Positions 10,974 through 20,462 of a stretch of DNA of 64,000 nucleotides are shown here, piece by piece. The DNA comes from Thiohalobacter thiocyanaticus. GTDB taxonomy: Bacteria; Pseudomonadota; Gammaproteobacteria; Thiohalobacterales; Thiohalobacteraceae. Positions within the stretch are counted from its first letter, which is position 1. The number at the start of each line of letters is the position of its first letter. The DNA is taken from contig NZ_QZMU01000001.1 in NCBI RefSeq assembly GCF_003932505.1, forward strand, positions 2,923,001 to 2,987,000, given 5' to 3'. Below the pieces are notes generated by a model. It saw nothing but the letters and a program-made list of their open reading frames with translations, made no database searches and was not told where the DNA came from. Both the position numbers and the translations under genes were made by a program.

Positions 10974-11981
10974 TCAGCAGATCCGGGGCAGCGGATCGTC
11001 CTCGAGCTCCTCCAGCAGCCGTTCACCGCCGATGCCGGTTTCCAGCAGCACCCGTTCGCCGCCGGTCTCGAGCGTGCCGATCAGGCAGGCCTCGCGGCCC
11101 TCGGGCAGGGCCTGCCAGCGCGCCAGCAGGGCTTCCGCCTGCGCCGGTGCGACCACCGCCACCACCACCCCCTCGCAGGCCAGATACAGCGGATCGTAGC
11201 CCAGCATCTCGCACACCGACCGCACCGGATCGCGTACCGGCAGATCGGTTTCGCGCAGGCGCACGCCCAGGCCGGTGGCGCGGCTGATCTCGTGACAGAC
11301 GCTGGCCAGGCCGCCGCGGGTGGGATCACGCATGAATCGCAGCCCGTCCAGGTCGCGTGCCGCGCGGGTGAGCGGCAGCACGCTGGCGGCGTCCGAGCAC
11401 AGCTCGCCGCGCAGGCCGAACTGTTCCCGCGCCAGCATCACGGCGATGCCGTGATCGCCCACCGGACCGCTGACCAGCACGGTATCCCCGGCCCGGATCC
11501 GGTCCAGGCCCAGCGGCAGGCCGGGCAGGGCCAGGCCGATGCCGGTGGTGGCGAGATACAGGCCCCCGCCCTCGCCGCGGCGCAGCACCTTGGTGTCTCC
11601 GGCCACCACCTGCACCCCGATGGCCCGGGCCGCCGCGGCCAGGCTGGCGATGAGCCGGTCCAGCAGCGCCAGTTCCAGTCCTTCCTCAATGAAGGCGTTG
11701 AGGCTGAGATACTTCGGTTCGGCCCCGGCCACGGCCAGGTCGTTGGTGGTGCCGTGCACGGCCAGCGAGCCGATGTCACCGCCGGGGAATTCCAACGGCT
11801 GCACGGTGAAACCGTCGGTGGTGAACAGGCAGTCCGCCCCGTTCAATGCCAGGTGCACGGCATCGGCCTGCACGTCCAGGGCCGGGTTGCCGAGGTGGCG
11901 CTGGAACACGGACTCGATCAGTTCGCGCATGAAGCGGCCGCCGTTGCCGTGGGCGAGCGAGATGTGGGTGTCTTCGGTCAT
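10974..11981 (-). CDS. hypE: Hydrogenase expression/formation protein HypE
   Basis: HypE dehydrates the thiocarboxamide that HypF places on its C-terminal Cys, giving the cyanide ligand of the NiFe site. The protein ends in the diagnostic PRIC, and the PurM-like ATP-binding features are present (LAHGNGGRFM at the start, FTTDGFTVQP, RDPTRGGLASV). The chosen start is MTEDTHIS, eight bases after the hypF stop; earlier in-frame starts would overlap hypF. The length of about 335 residues is normal. hypA, hypB, hypC and hypD are not in the window. Confidence 0.95.
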   Translation of the reverse strand: MTEDTHISLAHGNGGRFMRELIESVFQRHLGNPALDVQADAVHLALNGADCLFTTDGFTVQPLEFPGGDIGSLAVHGTTNDLAVAGAEPKYLSLNAFIEEGLELALLDRLIASLAAAARAIGVQVVAGDTKVLRRGEGGGLYLATTGIGLALPGLPLGLDRIRAGDTVLVSGPVGDHGIAVMLAREQFGLRGELCSDAASVLPLTRAARDLDGLRFMRDPTRGGLASVCHEISRATGLGVRLRETDLPVRDPVRSVCEMLGYDPLYLACEGVVVAVVAPAQAEALLARWQALPEGREACLIGTLETGGERVLLETGIGGERLLEELEDDPLPRIC

Positions 11982-11988
11982 GAGTTTG

Positions 11989-14232
11989 TCAGTCTTCTCC
12001 GCGTTGACCACCGAGGTGCTCATACACCTGCCCGGCACTGATGCCGGCATCATTGCAGGGCAGCTGCCTGCATAGCAAGACCTCGAAGCCCGCTGCCTGC
12101 AACCGGCTTTGCGCCAGTTCGGTGAGCAGGCGGTTCTGGAACACCCCGCCGGTCAGACCGACGCGGGTGAAGGCATGGTCTGCGGCCGTGCGCCGCGCGG
12201 TGTCGCGGATGGCGCCGGCCAGGCTGGCATGGAAGTCGGCGGCACGCTGCGCGACCGGGAGCCGCCCGTCGCGCAGGTGTGCCAGCAGCGGTGTCCAGTC
12301 GAGCTGCCAGGGCGGGGCCTCGGTCAGCAGCGGCAGGACCAGTGCCTCGCCCGCGCAGCCCGCGGCGGCCTGTTCCAGCAGCATCGGACCCTGGCCCTCG
12401 TAGCTGGCCGTCTGCAGCAGCCCGATCAGGCTGGCGGCGGCGTCGAACAGGCGCCCGGCCGCGCTGGTGGCAGGGCTGTTCAGACCGCGTTGCCAGGCAG
12501 CGCGCAGCAGGGACGGTTCCGTCACCGGTGGGGTGTAGTCGAGGCCGTTCTCCCAGCACAGGGCCGCGGCCGCCCGCCAGGGCTCGCGCCCGGCGCGGTC
12601 ACCGCCGGGCAGGCGGAAGGGCCGCAGTCGGGCCAGGTGCCGCCAGTGTCCCGGTCGGCCGTACAGGGCCTCGCCGCCCCACAGGCCGCCGTCGGCGCCG
12701 TAACCGGTGCCGTCCCAGGTGAAGATCAGGCAGGGTTCGTCAATGCCGTGCTCGCCGCACAGGGCGCTGGCGTGGGCATGATGATGGAACACCGGCGTGA
12801 CCGGCAGGCCCGACTCACGGGCCCAGCGGTGAGTGGTGTAGTCGGGGTGGGCGTCGCACAGCAGCCGTGTGGCGCGCACGCCATGGAGTGCCTGGAAGTC
12901 CTCGACCAGCTGCCGGAACACCTCCAGGCTGCGGCGGCTGCCCATGTCGCCGATGTGGGGCGAGACGATCAGGCGCCGGTCCCAGGCCAGGGCCAGGGTG
13001 TTCTTCATGTGCGCGCCCACGGCGAGCAGCGGTTCCGGGACCCCGGTCTCCAGTTCCAGCTCCAGCGGCGCGCTGCCGCGACCCAGCCGCAGCGGACGCA
13101 CGGCGCCGGCGATGGGGCGCAGGACACTGTCATCCGCCGGGCGCTGGATGGGGCGGTTGTGATGCAGGAAACCGTCGACGACATCGCTCAGTCGCGCATC
13201 CGCCTCGGCATTGTCGGTGAGCACGGGTTCACCGCTGAGATTGCCCGAGGTGGCCACCAGCGGACCGCCGGCCGCCTGCAGCAGCAGGGCGTGCAGGGGC
13301 GAGCAGGGCAGCATCACCCCCAGTTCGCCCAGTCCGGGCGCCAGAGACTCCGGCAGTGACGGGGCCGGCGTGCGCGGCAGCAGCAGGATCGGCCGCTGCG
13401 CACTGCGCAGGCAGGCCAGTTCCGCCTCGCTGCAGTTGACTTCACGTCGCAGCAATGACACCTCGTCGGGAAACAGGACGGCCAGCGGCTTGTGCGGCCG
13501 CGGCTTGCGTGCCCGCAGGCGTTCGATTGCATCTGTGTTGTCGGCGGCGCACATCAGGTGATAGCCGCCAATGCCCTTCACCGCCAGGATTTCACCCGCG
13601 CGCAGGGCGGCGGCGGCGGCCTCCACTGCCGCCTCGCCTTCCGCCGCCGGGGCAGGGGCTGTGTCCGGACGGTAGCTCAGCCAGGGACCGCAGTCGGGAC
13701 AGGCGATGGGCTCGGCGTGAAAGCGGCGGTCGCCGGGGTCGCGGTACTCGGTCGCACAGGCCGGGCACATGACAAAACCGCTCAGGGTGGTGTTGGGCCG
13801 GTCGTAGGGCAGGGCGCGGATCAGGGTATAGCGTGGCCCGCACTGGGTGCAGTTGTTGAAGGGATAGCGATAGCGCCGGTCGGTCGGGTCCCGGACCTCG
13901 GCCAGGCAGTCGGGACAGGCGAAATGATCGGGCGGGACCTGGATCCAGGGCCGGTCACCGGCCTGACTGGTCTCGATACGGAAATCCTCCAGCTGCTGCC
14001 AGGCGAGCACTTCGCGTTCGGCGATGTGCGGGGCAGCGGTCGGGGGTGCGGCGTCGGTCAGGGCCCGCTCGAAGCGATCCAGCCGGTCGGTCCGGCCCTG
14101 GCCGAGGATCTCGACCTGGCCGGAGCGGTTGCGGACCCAGCCATGGATCCCATGCTCGCGGGCCAGGCGATAGACGAAGGGCCGGAAGCCCACGCCCTGG
14201 ACGCGGCCGGTGAGTAACCAGCGAAGGGTCAT
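11989..14232 (-). CDS. hypF: Carbamoyltransferase HypF
   Basis: HypF uses carbamoyl phosphate and ATP to carbamoylate HypE, feeding cyanide-ligand synthesis. Domains in order: an acylphosphatase-like domain with GRVQGVGFRPFV; two zinc-finger-like motifs built on CPDC...C-x-x-C pairs; a YrdC-like domain (ILAVKGIGGYHLMC); and a Kae1-like carbamoyltransferase domain with HHHAHA and WDGTGYGADG. An alternative GTG start lies 15 bases upstream at 14247; ATG 14232 is preferred because it sits just ahead of the conserved acylphosphatase text. It is followed at once by hypE. Confidence 0.95.
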   Translation of the reverse strand: MTLRWLLTGRVQGVGFRPFVYRLAREHGIHGWVRNRSGQVEILGQGRTDRLDRFERALTDAAPPTAAPHIAEREVLAWQQLEDFRIETSQAGDRPWIQVPPDHFACPDCLAEVRDPTDRRYRYPFNNCTQCGPRYTLIRALPYDRPNTTLSGFVMCPACATEYRDPGDRRFHAEPIACPDCGPWLSYRPDTAPAPAAEGEAAVEAAAAALRAGEILAVKGIGGYHLMCAADNTDAIERLRARKPRPHKPLAVLFPDEVSLLRREVNCSEAELACLRSAQRPILLLPRTPAPSLPESLAPGLGELGVMLPCSPLHALLLQAAGGPLVATSGNLSGEPVLTDNAEADARLSDVVDGFLHHNRPIQRPADDSVLRPIAGAVRPLRLGRGSAPLELELETGVPEPLLAVGAHMKNTLALAWDRRLIVSPHIGDMGSRRSLEVFRQLVEDFQALHGVRATRLLCDAHPDYTTHRWARESGLPVTPVFHHHAHASALCGEHGIDEPCLIFTWDGTGYGADGGLWGGEALYGRPGHWRHLARLRPFRLPGGDRAGREPWRAAAALCWENGLDYTPPVTEPSLLRAAWQRGLNSPATSAAGRLFDAAASLIGLLQTASYEGQGPMLLEQAAAGCAGEALVLPLLTEAPPWQLDWTPLLAHLRDGRLPVAQRAADFHASLAGAIRDTARRTAADHAFTRVGLTGGVFQNRLLTELAQSRLQAAGFEVLLCRQLPCNDAGISAGQVYEHLGGQRGED

Positions 14233-14336
14233 GAAGGATGGGGACACGGGTGATGTTCGCGACGACCTGCCTCAACCGGTGGCAACCGCCCAACCATCGC
14301 ATTGATCAGTGTGCCGCGCAAGCGGCGGCCGGGAAC

Positions 14337-14363
14337 GAAAACGCCCCGGCGAAAACCGGGGCG
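14337..14363 (-). terminator. Intrinsic terminator
   Basis: On the minus strand an eight-base GC stem CGCCCCGG/CCGGGGCG with a five-base loop is followed by TTTTCGTT. It lies about 30 bases past the stop of the SoxK-like gene, so it probably ends that transcript before hypF. Confidence 0.8.
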
Positions 14364-14392
14364 TGCTGGTGCTGTCTGATCGCGGTGCGGGA

Positions 14393-14701
14393 TCAGAGGC
14401 TGCGATCCGTCTCCTGCTCGATCTGGTACTGCTTGACCGCCAGTTCGGCCTGCTCGCGGGCCTTGGTGGCCAGCTTCATGGCTTCGTCCTTGTTGCCCTT
14501 CTTGGCGGCTTCCTGGGCCTCGTTGAGGAATTTTTCCGTATCACGCCAGATCCAGTCATTGGACTTGGCCTTGGCAATGGCGGCGGCGGCCTGGTCCAGG
14601 GCCTGGTCGACCGAGCCGGCGGCGGCGGTCAGGGGCAGGGCGCTGCCCAGGGTCAGACCGGCAGCGAGCACGAAAGCGGAGGTGGTTCGAGTCATGCGCA
14701 T
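14393..14701 (-). CDS. SoxXA-binding (SoxK)-like periplasmic protein
   Basis: This 102-residue protein has a signal peptide (cleavage near LTAAAG). The mature part is a helical, Ala/Lys-rich segment with WRDTEKFLNEAQEAAKKG and KLATKAREQAELAV. This layout, a W-RDT-x-K motif followed by an AKKG-x-x-x-A-x-K-LA repeat, is what I recall for SoxXA-binding/SoxK-like proteins of sulfur oxidisers, and more broadly for DUF4398-like helical proteins. No sox genes are visible nearby, so the link to thiosulfate oxidation is an inference. A ribosome site (AAGGAG) precedes the ATG. Confidence 0.6.
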   Translation of the reverse strand: MRMTRTTSAFVLAAGLTLGSALPLTAAAGSVDQALDQAAAAIAKAKSNDWIWRDTEKFLNEAQEAAKKGNKDEAMKLATKAREQAELAVKQYQIEQETDRSL

Positions 14702-14845
14702 TGTTCAACTCCTTGTTTTGCTGGTGGTTTTATGAGATTTGTTGGTGAGTGCGGGGTATGCGGATGGGGTTCCCGCAGTATTTTTTGTCACAGTCTAGAC
14801 GAATCAGCGCGGTTGGCTATTCCCTGTCGCCTGTCGGGAGGGAAA

Positions 14846-15346
14846 TCACCGCATCAGCGCGGTGAGGGTGTCGACGATCTCCGGCTTGTCCCACTCGATG
14901 CCGCCGAACAGCCCATAGCGGATCTCGCCCTGCGGATCCAGAATGAAGGTGGTCGGCACGGCGGTGATCATCCACTGCGAGACAACCTCCCCTTCGGGAT
15001 CGAGCAGCACCGGGAAATCGACCTGGATTCCGTGCTTGCGCAGAAAGGCCTCGACCTCGGTTCGCGGCTCCGCCATGTTCACGGCCAGGATGGCAAAGTT
15101 CCGGTCACCGAGCTTGTCCCTGAGTCGCTGCATCGACGGCATCTCCTCGATGCAGGGTGGGCAGTAAGTGGCCCAGAAATTCACCATCACCACCTTGCCG
15201 CGATACGCCTTCAGGCTGTGGGTATCCCCCTGCAGGTCCTGGAGCGTGAAGCCGGGCAGTGCCTGGCCCCGGTATTCCATCAACTCGCCGGCCTGCAGTG
15301 GCGCGGCCGCCAGCAGACACACCAAAACAAGTAATCGCCGGATCAT
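14846..15346 (-). CDS. TlpA-like periplasmic thioredoxin
   Basis: This 166-residue exported protein has a signal peptide (through PLQAG) and a TlpA/ResA-type thioredoxin fold. NFWATYCPPCIEEMP gives the redox pair Cys62-Cys65 and the conserved cis-Pro segment is ITAVPTTF. It presumably reduces periplasmic disulfides, for example in cytochrome c or Sox protein maturation. The ATG overlaps the stop of the upstream hydrolase-like gene by four bases, so the two are translated together. Confidence 0.88.
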   Translation of the reverse strand: MIRRLLVLVCLLAAAPLQAGELMEYRGQALPGFTLQDLQGDTHSLKAYRGKVVMVNFWATYCPPCIEEMPSMQRLRDKLGDRNFAILAVNMAEPRTEVEAFLRKHGIQVDFPVLLDPEGEVVSQWMITAVPTTFILDPQGEIRYGLFGGIEWDKPEIVDTLTALMR

Positions 15347-16149
15347 GAGGCCTCCATCTGCGTGAGTTGCTTGAGTGCCTGTTCCACCAGCTCGGGCAGG
15401 CGCCCGGCCATGGCGCGTTCCGCCTCGGTGGCATCCTCACGGTCGTAGAAATGACCGCGCACCCCGGGCAGCAGTTCCACCTGCACCCGGCTGCCGCCGT
15501 TCTCCAGTGTCTGCTTCAGCTTGTCGACCCAGAAGCGGGTGGGGGTGTTGGTCGGCTGCATGATCACCATCGGCAGACGGGTGTGATGCACCACCTCGAG
15601 GTATTCCAGTGGCTGGCCGGGTTCGGGATTGTGTGCGCTCAGCATGGGATAGAACAGGATGGCCCCGTCGAGGCGGCGGCTGTCCGGGTGTTCAGCCTGC
15701 CAGATGCGCGCCCCGCGCAAGGCGGGCACGGCACCATAGCCGCTGGCGATCAGGATGATGCGTTTGTCGGTGGTTTCCACAGCGTGCCGGATCAGACGGG
15801 CCACCTCGCGGCCTTCCAGGCTGCGCATGCTGCTGGGGGCGATGGGCAGGAAGTGCGCGCCCAGCAGGTCGGCCATCCAGACCTCGATGCCGCGTTGCGA
15901 GAGCACCTCGCCGGCCTGCGCCTCGGCGCGGCCCATGCCCAGATCGCAGGGAAAGCCCAGCAGCAGGGTGTCGCCCTCGGCGCTGAATCGGCGCAGATCC
16001 ATGTCGATGCCATCGCCAAGCCGGATACGCTCGATCTCAGCGTCAGCGGACACAGCCGGTGCGAGCAGAAACAGAGACAACAGCAGGACGAGACGATGCG
16101 GCAAGCCAGGACTCCCTTTGCTTGCTGAGTGGCAGGGATATCCTAGCAC
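15343..16149 (-). CDS. Exported alpha/beta-hydrolase-like protein of unknown function
   Basis: This 268-residue protein has a hydrophobic export signal (LPHRLVLLLSLFLLAPAVSA). The mature part reads like an alpha/beta hydrolase: LLLGFPCDLG early, IILIASGYGAVPAL where the nucleophile elbow is expected, and LLPGVRGHFYDRED near the end. The elbow lacks a clean G-x-S-x-G, so catalysis is doubtful. It is coupled to the TlpA-like gene (ATGA). A DUF3530-type relative is possible; no function is assigned. Confidence 0.7.
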   Translation of the reverse strand: MLGYPCHSASKGSPGLPHRLVLLLSLFLLAPAVSADAEIERIRLGDGIDMDLRRFSAEGDTLLLGFPCDLGMGRAEAQAGEVLSQRGIEVWMADLLGAHFLPIAPSSMRSLEGREVARLIRHAVETTDKRIILIASGYGAVPALRGARIWQAEHPDSRRLDGAILFYPMLSAHNPEPGQPLEYLEVVHHTRLPMVIMQPTNTPTRFWVDKLKQTLENGGSRVQVELLPGVRGHFYDREDATEAERAMAGRLPELVEQALKQLTQMEAS

Positions 16150-16288
16150 ACAGATCGGCCGCCGGGCGCGCAGCTGTCCTCAGACTGGACTGGTATGCAA
16201 ACCATTATCACCACTGCTTCCGATTGGCGGCGGGGCTACCGAGCGGTCGGGCTGGAAGGAGCGCTACGGCGGCCGCGGGTGAAATTAC

Positions 16289-19216
16289 TCAGACGTTCCC
16301 GGGTTCGGGGCTGTAATAGTGATAGGGGCTGTTTTCCAGCCAGGCATCGAATTGGTCGGTAGGCAGCGGTCGGCTGAAGAAATAGCCCTGGGCCACGTCG
16401 CAGTCCAGCGCGTCCAGCTGCTGCAGTATTGCCTGTGTCTCCACCCCCTCGGCCACCACCTTCAGGCCCAGGTCATGGGCCAGCGCAATGGTGGATCTGA
16501 CGATGGTCAGGGACTCGGGGCCGTCCAGCATCGCCTGGACGAAGCTCTTGTCGATCTTGAGTGCGCTGACGGGCATCCGCTGCAGATAGCTCAGGGATGA
16601 ATAGCCGGTACCGAAATCATCGATCAGCAGCGAGAAGCCTTTTGCATGCAGCTGCCTGAGGGTGTCCAGCGATTTATCAGGGCTCAGCATCAGGGCGCTC
16701 TCGGTCAGTTCCAGTTTTATCAGACCGACATCGGTATCGCAGGTGTGCAGCATCTGTTCGATCTTATCCAGTAATTTACCGTCATGCAGGTTGTTGGCGG
16801 AGAGGTTGACCGAGATCGGCACCGGACGGTTCCGGATGCGCCAGCGGGCGGACTGACACATGGCCGCGTTCAATACCCAGTCCGTCAGGGGCTTGATCAG
16901 GCCGGTGTCCTCGGCCAGCGAAATGAATTCACCAGGCGGAATCATGCCATCGCGGGGATGGTTCCAGCGCACCAGGGCCTCCACGCCCCACAGGCTCTGC
17001 GAGCGCAGATCGATCTTGGGCTGGTAATGGAGCACCAGTTCATCCTTGTCGATGGCGTCGCGCAGCTGTCCGGCCAGCGACAGGCGCCGCTGGGCCCGGG
17101 TCTCGTCTTCCGGGACATACAGAGCATAATGCTCGCCGGCGCGGCGTGCCTGGCGGACCGCTGAGCCTGCCCGCCGGATCAGTGCCGGGGCCTCCTCGCC
17201 ATGGTCGGGGACCAGGCTGATGCCGATGGTGACGGTCACATACAGGATCAGCCCCTCGACGGTAAAGGGGGCTTCCAGCGTGGCGATGATATCCCGGGCG
17301 CATGCCAGTGCAGCCTCGGGCCGGTTGTCCGGCAGCAGTATCCCGAATTCCTTGCCGCGCATGCGTGCCAGCGTAGCGGCGTCGGGCAGGCACTGGCCGA
17401 GGCGGGCGCCGATATCCCGCAGCAGGCTGTCTCCGTGATGAAAACCGAGCGCTTCGTTGATGGGGTGGAAGCGCTCGACTTCGATCAGCAGCAGGGCGGT
17501 GGGCGCGGCAGCCTGCAGCCGTTCATGCAGGCTTTCATCGAAGCTGACATGATTGGGCAGCTCAGTCAGGTGGTCATAATAGGCCATGTGGGCGATGGTG
17601 GCGTGCGCCCGTTCATGTGATGCCGATATGCGCAGGGCGCGAATGCCGTACACCAGGTCCTCCGCCGCTTCGCCGAGCAGGGCGATTTCGTGGTTGTCGA
17701 AGGCGTCCGTGTCGGTGGCATAGATACCCAGAACGCCGATAAGGCGGTGGTTCAGCTGTAACGGCAGCAGGACCACGGCACGAATCGCCTGCTGTCGGGC
17801 CGCCTCGGCCCATGGCGCCATTGCCGGATCCGAACATGTATCCCGGCAGACGAAGGTCTCGCCCAGTTCGAGGACATCCCGCAGTGGATGGTTGTCTCCC
17901 TGCATATCCAGCAGTCCCAGGGGCTCGCTGCCCGCAGGCGAGTCGGTTCCGTGCAGCGCGAGTGACTGCAGCTGCAGACGCTCGGGTTCGGTCTCATTCC
18001 TGAGGGCGACCCAGGCGGCGTGATGGCCGCCGAAGGCGACGATGTTGTCGCAAACCCCGCGCAGCAGTTCCACTTCGCTGGTGGCGCGTACAACCGCGTG
18101 ATTGCATGCGCTCAGGGTGCGCAGGGCGCGATTGCTGCGCTGCAGCGCGTCGGCCATGTCATCGACGGCGCCGGCCAGCTGACCCAGTTCGTCGCTGCCG
18201 CGCGTCAGGCCGGTCCGGCCGGAAAGGTTGCCCCCGGCCAGCTCCCGTGCCGTGTATTTGAGGGCGTTGATCCGTCGCAATACCAGGATGTCGCTTCCGA
18301 ACCAGGCGGCGGCGAACACCAGCAGGGAAACGAGCACCAGCAGGGATCCCGTGCGATAGAGATAGCGATTGACCTCGGCGAAGGCCACCTGCGCGGGGAT
18401 GCCCAGGCTGACGTAGATGCGTCCGTTGGCGTCGCCGTGCAGCGGTTCGAAGGCATACAGCGTCGGTTTCCCGTGTGCATCCTTCAGGGTGACCGCTGTT
18501 CCGCCCGTATGCTGCCGGATGGCCTCGAACAAAGGCTGCTCGCTGATCGAGTCGCCCGCATTGAAGGGAGAATCCGCGGAACGTGCCAGTATCGTACCCC
18601 CGCTGTCCATGACCATCAGGCTTGATCCCGGCGACAGGTCCGGGCTGGACATGAGATCCTCCAGCCAGGACAGGCCCAGGGCAGCGAACACCACTGCGGC
18701 GATTTCGCCGTTGTTGTCCAGCACCGGATAACCGAGATTGATGGCCGGGTCACCGGTGATACGCCCGATCTGGTATTCGCCGATACCCAGCCCGCGGTTG
18801 TGTATGGCGAGCTGGAAATAGCCGCGATCGGAAATGTTCACCGCTTCGTCGAAGGGAAGGGCGCTGCAGAATATGTTGCCATCCGGCGTGGCTGCGCCAA
18901 GATTGAAATAGGACGGGTTTGGCCGGTTCAGCATGGCCAGGATTTCGCCGCATACCCGCCTGCGATCGCTGTCCGGATGCACGGCCGGCAGCTGCGCCAT
19001 GCTCTTCAGCAACTGTCGGGTCGTGCCGATCAACTGGCGTTCTTCCTGTATCGCCGCCTGAACGATGCGCAGCGCCTGTTTCTCGACCCTGGCTTCCACT
19101 TCATGGCGCTGCACGTGCACGCTGTAGCCGATCAGAACAAAGGCCGGCAGCACGGCCAGGAGTGTCAGCAGCAATAACCGGCTCCGCAATCCCATGATGG
19201 TGTTTCTGACAGTCAT
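16289..19216 (-). CDS. dCache-HAMP-GAF-GGDEF(degenerate)-EAL phosphodiesterase
   Basis: This 975-residue membrane sensor has helix 1 at about 12-32, a periplasmic double-Cache region (about 35-280) and helix 2 at about 288-308. A HAMP-like linker (to about 365) and a GAF domain (about 375-525) follow. The GGDEF domain's active-site motif reads RGKEF (620-624), so it should not make c-di-GMP. The EAL domain is complete: EAL at 746-748, VNLS, LELTES, DDFGTGYSSL, LKIDKSF, VVAEGVET and AQGYFFSRPL. I infer a c-di-GMP phosphodiesterase controlled by a small periplasmic ligand. It is monocistronic. Confidence 0.92.
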   Translation of the reverse strand: MTVRNTIMGLRSRLLLLTLLAVLPAFVLIGYSVHVQRHEVEARVEKQALRIVQAAIQEERQLIGTTRQLLKSMAQLPAVHPDSDRRRVCGEILAMLNRPNPSYFNLGAATPDGNIFCSALPFDEAVNISDRGYFQLAIHNRGLGIGEYQIGRITGDPAINLGYPVLDNNGEIAAVVFAALGLSWLEDLMSSPDLSPGSSLMVMDSGGTILARSADSPFNAGDSISEQPLFEAIRQHTGGTAVTLKDAHGKPTLYAFEPLHGDANGRIYVSLGIPAQVAFAEVNRYLYRTGSLLVLVSLLVFAAAWFGSDILVLRRINALKYTARELAGGNLSGRTGLTRGSDELGQLAGAVDDMADALQRSNRALRTLSACNHAVVRATSEVELLRGVCDNIVAFGGHHAAWVALRNETEPERLQLQSLALHGTDSPAGSEPLGLLDMQGDNHPLRDVLELGETFVCRDTCSDPAMAPWAEAARQQAIRAVVLLPLQLNHRLIGVLGIYATDTDAFDNHEIALLGEAAEDLVYGIRALRISASHERAHATIAHMAYYDHLTELPNHVSFDESLHERLQAAAPTALLLIEVERFHPINEALGFHHGDSLLRDIGARLGQCLPDAATLARMRGKEFGILLPDNRPEAALACARDIIATLEAPFTVEGLILYVTVTIGISLVPDHGEEAPALIRRAGSAVRQARRAGEHYALYVPEDETRAQRRLSLAGQLRDAIDKDELVLHYQPKIDLRSQSLWGVEALVRWNHPRDGMIPPGEFISLAEDTGLIKPLTDWVLNAAMCQSARWRIRNRPVPISVNLSANNLHDGKLLDKIEQMLHTCDTDVGLIKLELTESALMLSPDKSLDTLRQLHAKGFSLLIDDFGTGYSSLSYLQRMPVSALKIDKSFVQAMLDGPESLTIVRSTIALAHDLGLKVVAEGVETQAILQQLDALDCDVAQGYFFSRPLPTDQFDAWLENSPYHYYSPEPGNV

Positions 19217-19534
19217 TCAATCTGGATTCTCAAGGCATTAAGTGGGATTCAGATGCGGGTTATAGTTATGAAAATAGCAGCTCCCGGCCGTAGAAAATAT
19301 AGCGGCGACGTAGGATTAAACCTTACACGCAGCATGTGCCGGGGCATTCGGTTCCGCCAGGGACTGCGGCGGGCGCGGGAGCAGGCTGAAGGAAGCGGTC
19401 CGGGATGGCCGGCGGAATCGGCGCGATGGGTGTTCAGACTGTGGCGCATCCGGCCCGGTGCGGGGCGAGCCGTCGTTCAACGGCGGCCGCACGGGCCACC
19501 GCTTCGTCGACGTTGTGGAAGGGTACCCGGCGGG
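19217..19534. other. Intergenic region, no supported gene
   Basis: About 320 bases lie between the sensor gene and the rhodanese gene. The first 100 bases upstream of the sensor are AT-richer than the surroundings and probably hold its promoter. No convincing coding frame, palindrome or repeat was found. A short open frame near 19440-19530 on the minus strand has no good start. Confidence 0.5.
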
Positions 19535-20386
19535 TCAGCTGAACACCTCTTCGTTGGCGGGCAGTCCAGGGTCACGTGACCATTCGTTCCAGGAACCGAA
19601 GTAGTTACGCACCTTCCGGAAGCCGGCTTCCTTCAGGGCAACATAGGTATTGGAAGCACGCGCACCCTTGAAGCAGTAGATGATGATGTTGTCCTCGGGG
19701 TAGAGTCCGTACTCGGCGCACAGGGCGCGGATCCTGTCGGGGGATTTGAAATACGGGATCTGGCCGTCACGCTCGAGGAACTGATACCACTCCATCCAGC
19801 GGGCACCCGGCAGGCGGCCCTTGCGGGGGGCGAAATCCACGCCATAGGGCGAGGAGCTCTTTGCGATCCACTCGACCCGGTCACGGATGTCCAGCAGCTT
19901 GACCTCAGAGTCTTCCAGGCTCTGCAGGACCTCATCGCGAGTCGCCAGCATTTCCGGCTGCGGCCGTACCATGAACTCGCTCGGATCTGTCTGCGCCTCC
20001 ACGGCATCCGCCGGCAGGCCTTCCTCCAGCCAGGCACTGAAACCGCCGTCCAGAATACCGGTCCGGGCATGGCCCAGGTAACGCAGCAGCCAGTAGCCGC
20101 GGCAGGATCCGCCGTAGCGGCTGTCGTAGGCATCCTCGTAGACGATGGCGGTGGTGTCCGGGGTCAGTCCGATCCGGGAGAGCTGTTGGCGGAAGTGCTC
20201 GTGCATCTTCTCCAGTCCCTCCGGCGTGGTCTCGGCCAGATAATAGAAAATGTCCGGTAGATTGACCGCACCCTGGATGTGGCTCTCGGCATAATCATCG
20301 CTGTCCCGGATATCGATCAGCATGACCTGGTCCGTTTTCATCAGCTCCATGGCCTCGCCCGGGGTATACAGGATCTTGTCCTTCAT
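19535..20386 (-). CDS. Two-domain rhodanese / thiosulfate sulfurtransferase
   Basis: This 283-residue protein has two rhodanese domains. The N-terminal domain (about 5-125) keeps LIDIRDSDDYAESHI but its active-site loop has no typical catalytic Cys loop. The C-terminal domain (about 145-275) has LLDIRDRVEW and the active loop CFKGAR with Cys238. There is no signal peptide, so it is cytoplasmic. It probably transfers sulfane sulfur (thiosulfate or persulfide), in keeping with the sulfur-linked genes around it. A GGAGG-type ribosome site precedes the ATG. Confidence 0.9.
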   Translation of the reverse strand: MKDKILYTPGEAMELMKTDQVMLIDIRDSDDYAESHIQGAVNLPDIFYYLAETTPEGLEKMHEHFRQQLSRIGLTPDTTAIVYEDAYDSRYGGSCRGYWLLRYLGHARTGILDGGFSAWLEEGLPADAVEAQTDPSEFMVRPQPEMLATRDEVLQSLEDSEVKLLDIRDRVEWIAKSSSPYGVDFAPRKGRLPGARWMEWYQFLERDGQIPYFKSPDRIRALCAEYGLYPEDNIIIYCFKGARASNTYVALKEAGFRKVRNYFGSWNEWSRDPGLPANEEVFS

Positions 20387-20462
20387 TGTTTTTCCTCCAG
20401 TGTGGTTTGAACTGATAGTGCGTACGGACGGCGCTGACCGCAGCCGGACCGTCCGCGGCCGT

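Noticed and set aside
12109..13359. Long plus-strand frame opposite hypF
   Set aside because: hypF is unambiguous on the other strand; this frame has no recognisable text.
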